DNA from: Streptomyces taklimakanensis
GTDB lineage: Bacteria > Actinomycetota > Actinomycetes > Streptomycetales > Streptomycetaceae
NCBI RefSeq assembly: GCF_009709575.1
Contig: NZ_WIXO01000001.1
Span: 2,043,501-2,107,500 of the forward strand
DNA: 64,000 nt
Direction: 5' to 3'
The notes beneath the pieces are model-generated. The model searched no databases. It had not been told where the DNA came from and saw only the letters and a list, made by a program, of their open reading frames with translations. How positions within the stretch are numbered: the first letter of the stretch is position 1; each line of letters begins with the position of its first letter. Of the stretch, positions 29,901 to 37,200 are shown piece by piece. A program made the translations under genes and the position numbers.

Positions 29901-30280
29901 GCGTCCATCTGTTGGCCGCGACCGGCCGCCCGGAGCACACGGAGCACACGGCCGCCGACCGGGGCGCGCCCCTGCGGGTGTTCCTGGGTGGGGACGGCGG
30001 TTCGGCCGCCGAGGGCGTGCCGCCCGGACGCGGTGTGCTCCACCGGCCGGACGGTTCGGTGACGGCCTTCCAGGCCGGTCGGGTCTCGGGCCGCATACCC
30101 CGGACGGCGACGTTGCGGCCCACGGTGGTTCCCCTGGACTGGGCGCGCGTCGGCGACCCGCCCACCCGGCGTCCCGTCCGCGAGCTGGGCAACGGGCCCA
30201 CCGACCTGGCGTTGCTGGCCAGCGCGATCGAGCGCGCGGCGCGCGAGGCGGGCGCTCCTCCGCCTCCCCCCTTGCTGTGA
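26933..30280 (+). CDS. FHA-domain, EccC/FtsK-like ATPase
   Basis: A 1115-residue protein. It has a ubiquitin-like/YukD-type N-terminal segment (about 1-95) and an FHA domain (about 108-200) with the phospho-Thr-binding residues GRS (133-135), SRLH (148-151) and NG (171-172). A variable Pro/Gly linker follows, then an EccC/EssC-like non-Walker module (about 365-620; GSLGLAGPRGRLLPLARSVLAQLAALH). The FtsK/SpoIIIE-type ATPase module has Walker A GPAGSGKT (754-761, K760) and Walker B VVVVVDDFD (about 949-957). No TM helices are visible, unlike type VII secretion EccC/EssC, and there are no esx, eccB/D or mycosin genes nearby. The ATG at 26933 follows GAAGAGGGG. The FHA domain and divergent kinases suggest phospho-dependent control; the substrate is unknown. 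Confidence 0.85.
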   Translation: MSMQIRLTVLGPRGGHAEPTAGGCDVLVTAPPGTTLSAVTSALAAAAAAAGAAPAVPSGDAVTVFAGARRLDADRQMLGVPPLVDGAVVSLYGPTAPWGHGPAPGGARARLHVVAGPDAGGVHLLRGGQVRLGRSAEADVPLDDPDVSRLHCAITVPDRGTATVTDLASTNGTTVDGTAVHDRPVPLPPGATLRLGESAVRLRSGDADEGTDRILATLPDGEGRLRIAPPAGTPDGARGTTGPPGRTPAAETVGGLGTATIAPAPPAPPYGSGGATTPYVPDPARAAEEAEHERAAHPFPAGGGTHGAGLARPRGDTDRPADRRGRGGLGSWARRLAGGRAEEPAGAPGGPDAPAAPARSVPEDHRLPDPSEILLTAVGPGPRLWERGIDHPDALAVRLGTVRGAGGAVAPVAVGLRRTGSLGLAGPRGRLLPLARSVLAQLAALHGPSTLEIVLIAPGRAPGGARDGAGGREGDWSWIGWLPHLRPAHGQDCRLLLAYDHEQAAARVEELLERLDAPAAAPGTGSVRGPSTVAVVDGDPGSAELREAVSRLAAHGPSAGVHLLCLAETPAATPTSPLADTLRAAASVSPAFRSCGAVGLLSGAVATAVRLVVRGTDPATAPVAGVDGVSAAWAERFARALAPLREADATDGPSAARPVPLPESSRLLDELGLARATPAALLARWADDPVERADGTPRAAGRGPGPDGAPAGAGVPGGPGGPVGPRAGAVLGAGTRGPVTVDLAADRGPLLIGGPAGSGKTELLRSLAASLAAGERPDRLSLVLVDGDGDGLRPCGDLPHASTYLPAGDPVRMREFAQALSGELKRRADMLGDLPYEAYAAREAWARHRAAAGPAARVVAQRRTGGGPGVGRPPHRPPHRAQVPAPGTGPVPVSGGPGDERPGREGRYGTDRGTLALRSRGELPGELPVAGGDGESGGGGGAPGPLPRVVVVVDDFDTLVAPALGNPGRPAAGSVVRALEAVARDGARLGVHLLAATGRPEHTEHTAADRGAPLRVFLGGDGGSAAEGVPPGRGVLHRPDGSVTAFQAGRVSGRIPRTATLRPTVVPLDWARVGDPPTRRPVRELGNGPTDLALLASAIERAAREAGAPPPPPLL

Positions 30281-30499
30281 GCGCCGAACGACCGTTCCCG
30301 CCGTCCCCGCCGTCCCGCACCGGACCGCTGCATTCCGTAACGGGCGGGAGTTTCGGTGGGTCACGAGCCGGTCACGAACGGCGAGCCGGTGCGCCAAGCG
30401 GTATTGCCGGGCGGGGTGTCGAGGCGTAGGACTGACCGCACGGGACGTACGACACGGCCGTTCGACGACCGGCCGTGCCCACAGTGGGGACGGTGAGCG

Positions 30500-31885
30500 A
30501 TGCGCACTTCTGTCCGTACAACTCGATCGCGGGCCCTGAGAGCGGGGACCGCCCTGGCCGCGGCGTTGGCGCTGTCGTTGACGGCCGCCTGCGGCGGAGC
30601 CGGCGACGGGAACTCCGGAAACGCCGGAAACGCCGGAAACTCCGCCCGGGAGCAGGAGCCCACCGTCGAACTCCCCGAACTGGACGGGCAGAGGCTCCAG
30701 GTGGCCGCCGTGTGGACGGGCCCGGAACAGGAGAACTTCCGCCGGGTGCTCGACGAGTTCGAGGAGCGCACCGGGGCCGAGGTCGACTCCGTTCCCACCG
30801 GCGACAACGTCGCCACCTTCATCGGTTCCAAGATCGAAGGTGGCGCTCCGCCGGACGTGGCGATGCTGCCGCAGGTCGGCGTGCTCCACCAGTTCGCCGA
30901 GAAGGGCTGGATCAAGCCCGTGAACGAGGCCACCCGGGAGCAGCTCGACAGGAACTTCTCCCCGGGGTGGCGGGACCTCGGCGCCCACGACGGCGAGCAG
31001 TACGGCGTCTACTTCAAGGCCGCCAACAAGTCCCTGGTCTGGTACAACACCACCGCCTTCGAGAACGCGGGCGTGAGCGAACCGAAGACCTGGGACGAGT
31101 TCCTCGAAACCGCCCGCACGATCTCCGACTCCGGTGTCCCACCGGTCTCGGTCGGCGGCGCGGACGGCTGGACGCTCACCGACTGGTTCGAGAACGTCTA
31201 CCTCTCCCAGGCCGGCCCCGAGAAGTACGACCGACTCGCCGAGCACGAGATCAAGTGGACCGACCCCTCCGTCGAGGAGGCCCTGACCACCCTCGGCGAA
31301 CTGTTCGGCTCGGACGGGCTGCTGGCGGGCGGCAACGACGGCGCGCTGCGCACGGAGTTCCCCGCGTCCGTCACCCGGGTCTTCGCCGAGCCCGACGCCC
31401 CGCAGGCCGCGATGGTCTACGAGGGGGACTTCGTCGCCGTCACCATCGCCGACACCGAGTCGAAGGTCGGCGAGAACGCCAAGGTCTTCCCCTTCCCGGC
31501 GGTCGGCGAGGAGTCCCCGGTGGTCAGCGGCGGCGACGCGGCGGTGGCGCTGAGGGACACCGAGGGAGCCCACGCCCTGCTCACCTTCCTCGCCTCCACC
31601 GACGCCGCGGCGATCTGGGCCGAGCGAGGCGGTTTCATCTCCCCCAACAAGGAGTTGGACACCGCCGTCTACCCCGACGACGTGCAGCGCGACATCGCCG
31701 AGGCGCTGATCGCCGCGGGCGACGACTTCCGCTTCGATATGTCCGACCAGGCCCCGGCCGCCTTCGGCGGCACCAAGGGCGAGGGCGAGTGGAAGGCGCT
31801 CCAGGACTTCCTGGCCGACCCCGACGACGTCGAGGGCGCCCAGAAGGCGCTGGAGGCCGCGGCGGCCAAGGCGTACGGCGACTGA
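30500..31885 (+). CDS. carbohydrate ABC transporter substrate-binding lipoprotein
   Basis: A 461-residue solute-binding protein (family 1) with a lipoprotein signal (basic n-region, hydrophobic core, lipobox LTAAC with C31). The mature protein starts with a Gly/Asn-rich linker. Motifs of sugar-binding proteins are NVATFIGSKIEGGAPPDVAMLPQ and FKAANKSLVWYNTTAFENAG. It is the first gene of a three-gene import operon; the first permease begins 22 nt downstream. The ligand is unknown; alpha-glucosides or other oligosaccharides are typical. The ATG at 30500 is preceded by a weak ribosome site. Confidence 0.92.
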   Translation: MRTSVRTTRSRALRAGTALAAALALSLTAACGGAGDGNSGNAGNAGNSAREQEPTVELPELDGQRLQVAAVWTGPEQENFRRVLDEFEERTGAEVDSVPTGDNVATFIGSKIEGGAPPDVAMLPQVGVLHQFAEKGWIKPVNEATREQLDRNFSPGWRDLGAHDGEQYGVYFKAANKSLVWYNTTAFENAGVSEPKTWDEFLETARTISDSGVPPVSVGGADGWTLTDWFENVYLSQAGPEKYDRLAEHEIKWTDPSVEEALTTLGELFGSDGLLAGGNDGALRTEFPASVTRVFAEPDAPQAAMVYEGDFVAVTIADTESKVGENAKVFPFPAVGEESPVVSGGDAAVALRDTEGAHALLTFLASTDAAAIWAERGGFISPNKELDTAVYPDDVQRDIAEALIAAGDDFRFDMSDQAPAAFGGTKGEGEWKALQDFLADPDDVEGAQKALEAAAAKAYGD

Positions 31886-31907
31886 CGGCGGACAGGGAGC
31901 GACTGTC

Positions 31908-33266
31908 ATGTCGACCGCCACGGCGGGCGGCCCGACGGCCCCCGGCCGACCGGGCCCGTCCGCCCCCCGAAGGCCGCGCCGCGTCTCCGCCCTCCGCACC
32001 CGCCCCTGGGCGGCCGCCTGCTTCCTGCTGCCCGCACTGGTGCTGCTGGGGGCCCTGGTCGTCCACCCCATCGTCTACTCGGTCCACCGCAGCCTCTTCG
32101 ACGCCTCCGGCACCGGCTTCGTCGGCCTGGGCAACTACGTCGAACTGTTCACCGACGACGGCACCCTGACCGCGATCAGGAACAACGCGATCTGGATGGC
32201 CGTCGCCCCGACCGTCTGCACCGCGCTCGGCCTGATCTTCGCGGTGCTGACCGAACGGGTGCGTTGGAGCACGGCGTTCAAGCTGATCGTCTTCATGCCC
32301 ATGGCCATCTCGATGCTCGCCGCGGGCATCATCTTCCGCCTCGTCTACGAGCAGGACCCGCAGCGCGGGGTGGCCAACGCCGTGTGGGTCGGGATCCACG
32401 ACACCTTCGACGAGGCGTCCGCCTGGCCCGGCGCCCGGCCCCGACCGGGCGCCGGCCTGGAGGAGTCCGACGGCTCGTACACCACCACCGCCGCGGTGGA
32501 CGCCGCCGGCCCGGCCGATCTGCCGCTGGTCGGCGTGCCGCCCCAAGACCTCACCGACGCCGCCGACGCCAGGGCGGTCGAGCCCTCCGGCGGCGAGGTC
32601 GCCGGCACGGTCTGGGTGGACTTCACCAAGGGCGGCGGGGGCGAGCCCGGGGTGATCGACCCGGGTGAGAAGGCCCTGGAAGGGGTGCGGGTCGAGGCCG
32701 TCAAGGACGGGGAGGTCGTCGCCACCGCCACCACCGGCGAGGACGGCACCTACGCCCTCCCCACCGAGGCCGACGGGGCGCTGCTGCGGCTGCCGGCCGC
32801 CAACTTCGCCGAGGCGTACAACGGTGTCGACTGGCTCGGCCCGTCCCTGGTCACCCCGGCCGTCATCGCGTCCTACGTGTGGATGTGGGCGGGCTTCGCG
32901 ATGGTGCTGATCGCCGCCGGGTTGGCGGGCGTGCCGCGCGAACTGCTGGAGGCGGCACGGGTCGACGGCGCGAACGAGTGGCAGGTCTTCCGCAGGATCA
33001 CGGTGCCGGTACTGGCTCCCGTGCTCGCGGTCGTCCTCGTCACCCTGATGATCAACGTGCTGAAGATCTTCGATCTCGTCTACGTCATCGCCCCGGGGGC
33101 CACCCAGTCCGACGCGAACGTCCTGGCGCTCCAGCTGTACCTCACGGCCTTCGGCACCGGCGCCGACCAGGGCGTGGGCAGCGCCATCGCGGTGCTGTTG
33201 CTGCTGTTGGTGGTGCCGGTGATGATCTTCAACATCCGGCGGCTGCGGAGGGAGAACCGATGGTGA
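31908..33266 (+). CDS. sugar ABC transporter permease with extracellular Cna-B-like insertion
   Basis: A 452-residue MalF-type permease. TM helices lie at about 34-57, 95-117, 125-147, 313-340, 366-388 and 420-442. The EAA loop ELLEAARVDGANEWQVFRRI (345-364) contacts the ATPase. The family norm is about 300 residues; here about 150 extra residues (about 150-310) are inserted between TM3 and TM4 on the outer face. The end of the insert (about 231-300) looks like a carboxypeptidase-regulatory/Cna-B beta-sandwich (KALEGVRVEAVKDGEV...TTGEDGTYALP). The ATG start is at 31908. Its stop overlaps the next permease start by 7 nt. Confidence 0.9.
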   Translation: MSTATAGGPTAPGRPGPSAPRRPRRVSALRTRPWAAACFLLPALVLLGALVVHPIVYSVHRSLFDASGTGFVGLGNYVELFTDDGTLTAIRNNAIWMAVAPTVCTALGLIFAVLTERVRWSTAFKLIVFMPMAISMLAAGIIFRLVYEQDPQRGVANAVWVGIHDTFDEASAWPGARPRPGAGLEESDGSYTTTAAVDAAGPADLPLVGVPPQDLTDAADARAVEPSGGEVAGTVWVDFTKGGGGEPGVIDPGEKALEGVRVEAVKDGEVVATATTGEDGTYALPTEADGALLRLPAANFAEAYNGVDWLGPSLVTPAVIASYVWMWAGFAMVLIAAGLAGVPRELLEAARVDGANEWQVFRRITVPVLAPVLAVVLVTLMINVLKIFDLVYVIAPGATQSDANVLALQLYLTAFGTGADQGVGSAIAVLLLLLVVPVMIFNIRRLRRENRW

Positions 33267-34186
33267 GCACCCTCTCCGAGGCCCCGTCCGGGAACGACCC
33301 CGTGGGCCGGAAGCGGTCCGCCGGGCGGGGAGGGCGGCGACCGCTCGCCTCGCGACCGACCGCCCTCGTCGGCCACTGGGCGGTGCGCTTCACCCTGGTC
33401 GTGATCGCCTTCCTGTGGCTGTTGCCGACCACCGGACTGCTGCTGTCGTCCCTCCGCGACCGCTCCGACATCGCCGCCTCAGGGTGGTGGACGGTGCTGG
33501 GCGACTGGTCGCAGTTGACGGCCGCCAACTACCGCGCACTGTTGGAGAACGAGGCCGTCACCGGCTCCCTGCTGACGACGTCGGCGATCGCCGTGCCCTC
33601 CACGGTGCTGGTCGTGGTCGTGGGTTCGCCGGCCGGCTACGCCTTCGCCTGGATGGACTTCCCCGGCCGCGACCGGTTGTTCCTGGCGGTGGTCGGCCTG
33701 CTGGTGGTGCCGGTGCAGGTGGCGCTGATCCCGGTGGCGAAACTCTTCGACTCGCTGGGCATCTTCGAGACCACCGTCGGCGTCGTCGTCTTCCACACCG
33801 CGTTCGGCCTGCCGTTCGCGATCTTCCTGCTCCGCAACTTCTTCGCCGAGATCCCGCGCGAGCTGCTGGAGGCGGCACGGCTGGACGGCGCGGGCGAGGT
33901 GCGCCTGTTCACCCGGGTCGTACTGCCGCTGGGCGGTCCGGCGATCGCCTCGCTGGGCATCTTCCAGTTCCTGTGGGTGTGGAACGACATGCTGGTGGCG
34001 TTGATCTTCGCCGACTCCGGCGATCCGCCGATCACGGTCGCGCTCCAGCAGCAGGTGCGCCAGTTCGGCAACAACATCGACGTCCTCGCCTCCGGCGCGT
34101 TCGTCTCGATGGTGATTCCGCTGCTGGTGTTCTTCGCCTTCCAGCGGCAGTTCGTCTCGGGCGTGATGGCGGGCGCGGTGAAGTAG
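33260..34186 (+). CDS. sugar ABC transporter permease (MalG type)
   Basis: A 308-residue permease with six TM segments and the EAA motif ELLEAARLDGAGEVRLFTRVVLP (about 211-233). The ATG at 33260 overlaps the end of the previous permease gene (33260-33266), indicating translational coupling. No ATP-binding subunit is encoded next to it. In Streptomyces many such importers share the multitask ATPase MsiK encoded elsewhere, which is the likely partner. A terminator-like hairpin follows the stop. Confidence 0.94.
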   Translation: MVSTLSEAPSGNDPVGRKRSAGRGGRRPLASRPTALVGHWAVRFTLVVIAFLWLLPTTGLLLSSLRDRSDIAASGWWTVLGDWSQLTAANYRALLENEAVTGSLLTTSAIAVPSTVLVVVVGSPAGYAFAWMDFPGRDRLFLAVVGLLVVPVQVALIPVAKLFDSLGIFETTVGVVVFHTAFGLPFAIFLLRNFFAEIPRELLEAARLDGAGEVRLFTRVVLPLGGPAIASLGIFQFLWVWNDMLVALIFADSGDPPITVALQQQVRQFGNNIDVLASGAFVSMVIPLLVFFAFQRQFVSGVMAGAVK

Positions 34187-34204
34187 CCCGCCGGTGCGCG
34201 CGAC

Positions 34205-34240
34205 GGGGGAGGGACGGCCCGGTGGGCCTGCCCCTCCCCC
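34205..34240. terminator. bidirectional terminator between ABC operon and glutamate dehydrogenase gene
   Basis: Outer 9-bp arms (34205-34213/34232-34240) and an inner 5-bp stem (34216-34220/34224-34228), between convergent stops at 34186 and 34259. Confidence 0.75.
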
Positions 34241-34258
34241 GCTTCTCCGCGCGGCGCG

Positions 34259-37200
34259 TCAGCGGTTGCTGCGCAGCAGCGTGCGCATGGTGCGCATCGC
34301 CACCGACAGGTTCGCCAGGTCGAAGGTGTCCGATTCGCGGATCTCCTCCAGCGTGGCCCGGGCCCTCCCCAGGACGGCCGCGCTCTTCTCCTCCCACGCC
34401 TTGAAGCGCTGCTCGGGTGTGGCCCCGGCCTCCCCGGCGGCCAGCACGTCGGCCGTGAGGAGCTGGTGGGCGGCGTACAGGTCCTCGCGGATCGCCGCGC
34501 GGGCCATCGACTGCCAACGGTCCGAGCGCGGCAACTCGCTCACCCGGTCCTGCAGTTCGGTGATGCCCAACCGGTCGGCGAGGTCGTAGTACACCTCGGC
34601 GACGTCCAACAGCTCGTGGCCCGTGCGGTCGGCGACGGCGACCACGTCCAGGGCGGGGAAGACCGAGGACAGGCCCGCCACCCGCAGCGCCAGCTCGCCG
34701 GGGACCCCGGCCGCGGTGAGCTCGTCGTTGACGTTCTGGTGCCACTCCAGGTCGGCACCGCGCAGCAGTTTGGGCAGCTCGGACCAGACGATCTCCACCC
34801 GCTCGCGGAAGACGTCGATGGTCTCGGCGAGCTTCAGCGGCTGGGGCCGGTTGTTCAACAGCCAGCGGGTGCCGCGCTCGACCAGCCTGCGGGAGTGCAG
34901 CCGGATCCGGGTCTGGACGTCGGCGGCGACCCTGTTGTCCAGCGCCTCCACGTCGTCCCAGATGCGGGAGAGACCGAAGATCTCCCGGGCCGCGACGTGC
35001 GCCCGGACGATCTCCTCGGCCGAGGCGCCCGACTCCTCCCGCATCCGGTGCACCAGGGTCGAACCGCCGGTGTTGATCGTGTCGTTGACCAGGACGGTGG
35101 TGATGATCTCGCGCCGCAGGGCGTGGTGCTCGATCTGCTCGGGGAAACGTTCGCGCAACGCGCTGGGGAAATAGGCGTACGCCAGCTTCTGCAGATACGG
35201 GTCGTCCGGCAGACCGGTGTCCGCCAGTTCCTCGGTGACGGCGATCTTGGCGTACGCCAGCAGCACCGCCAGTTCCGGCTGGGTCAGGCCGTGGCCGTGC
35301 GTGAGTCGCTCGCGGATCTGCCGCTCGCCGGGCAGGAACTCCAGCTGCCGGTCCAGCCGCCCCTCCCGGGTCAGGGCCCGCATGAACCGCTGGTGGGCGT
35401 GGAGGAGGCCGGCGGCCTGACGCATCCCGTTGGCCAGCGCGACGTTCTGCGCGTAGTTGGCGCGCAGCACCAGCTCGGCGACCTCGTCGGTCATCTCCGC
35501 CAACAGGGCGTTGCGCTGCTTGACGGTCATGTCGCCGCCGGTGACGAGCGAGTTGAGCAGGATCTTGATGTTCACCTCCAGGTCGGAGGAGCCCACTCCC
35601 GCGCTGTTGTCGATGGCGTCGGTGTTGATCCGCCCGCCCTTCGTCGCGAACTCGATGCGGCCCAGTTGGGTCAGGCCCAGGTTGCCGCCCTCGCCGACGA
35701 CCCTGGCCCGCAGGTCCCGGCCGTCCACGCGGATCGCGTCGTTGGCCTTGTCGCCGACGTCGGCGTTCGTCTCGGTGGACGCCTTCACGTAGGTGCCGAT
35801 GCCGCCGTTCCACAGCAGGTCCACCGGCGCCGTGAGGATGGCCTTCATCAGCTCGGCCGGGGTCATCTTGGTGACGCCGTCCTCGATGCCCAGCGCCTCG
35901 CGCACCTGCGCGTTCACGGGGATGGACTTGGCCGAGCGGGGGTGGACGCCGCCGCCGGGCGACAGCAGCGAGATGTCGTAGTCGGCCCAGGACGAGCGGG
36001 GCAGCTCGAACAGCCGGCGGCGTTCGGCGTAGGAGCCGGCCGGGTCCGGGTTCGGATCGAGGAAGATGTGCCGGTGGTCGAAGGCGGCCACCAGCCGGAT
36101 GTGCTCGCTGAGCAGCATGCCGTTGCCGAAGACGTCGCCGGACATGTCGCCGATGCCGACGACCGTGAAGTCCTCGGTCTGGGTGTCGTGTCCCAGCTCG
36201 CGGAAGTGCCGTTTCACCGACTCCCAGGCGCCGCGGGCGGTGATGCCCATCTTCTTGTGGTCGTAGCCGGCCGATCCGCCGGAGGCGAACGCGTCGCCCA
36301 GCCAGAAGCCGTAGGCGGTGGCCACCTCGTTGGCGATGTCGGAGAAGGCCGCGGTGCCCTTGTCGGCCGCGACGACCAGGTAGGTGTCGTCCCCGTCGTG
36401 CCGCACCACGCGCTCGGGAGGCATGACCCGGCCGCCCACCAGGTTGTCGGTGATGTCGAGCATGCCGGAGATGAACGTCTTGTAGCAGGCGATGCCCTCG
36501 GCCAGCCAGGCGTCGCGGTCCGTCGAGGGGTCCGGCAGCCGCTTGCCGACGAAGCCGCCCTTGGCCCCGACCGGCACGATCACCGTGTTCTTGACCTCCT
36601 GGGCCTTCACCAGCCCCAGGATCTCGGTGCGGAAGTCCTCGCGCCGGTCGGACCAGCGCAGGCCGCCTCGGGCGACCTTGCCGAACCGCAGGTGCACGCC
36701 CTCCACCCGCGGCGAGTACACCCAGATCTCGTACGCCGGGCGAGGCGCGGGCAGGTCCGGGATGGCCTGCGGGTCGAACTTCATCGACACGTAGGCGTGC
36801 GGCCTGCCGGAGGAGTCGCGCGGCTGGAAGTAGTTGGTGCGCAGGGTGGCTTTGACGAGGGTGAGGAACGAGCGCAGGATGCGGTCCTCGTCCAACGAGG
36901 CGACCTGGTCCAGCGCCCCGTCCAACTCCTCCAGCAGACCGTCGGTCAGCTCGTGGCCGGCGGCGGCGTGGTCCGGGGAGAGCCGGGCCTCGAAGAGGCT
37001 GACCAACAGCCGGGTGGTGTGGACGTTGTGGCAGAGGGTGTCCTCCATGTAGTCCTGGCTGAAGGGCGAACCCGCCTGCCGCAGGTACTTGGCGTACGCG
37101 CGCAGCACCATCGCCTGCCGCCAGGTCAGCCCGGCGGAGAGCACCAGGGCGTTGAAGCCGTCGCTCTCCGCGTCGCCGCGCCAGACGGCGGCGAAGGCGT

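Noticed and set aside
26933..30280. A type VII (ESX) secretion locus
   Set aside because: Only the FHA/EccC-like ATPase is present; there are no WXG100 genes, EccB/D/E, mycosin or membrane anchors nearby.
26852..32071. A 1739-codon open frame on the minus strand
   Set aside because: It is antisense to the FHA-ATPase and ABC lipoprotein genes and has no family motifs; long antisense frames are common in sequence with GC-rich third positions.
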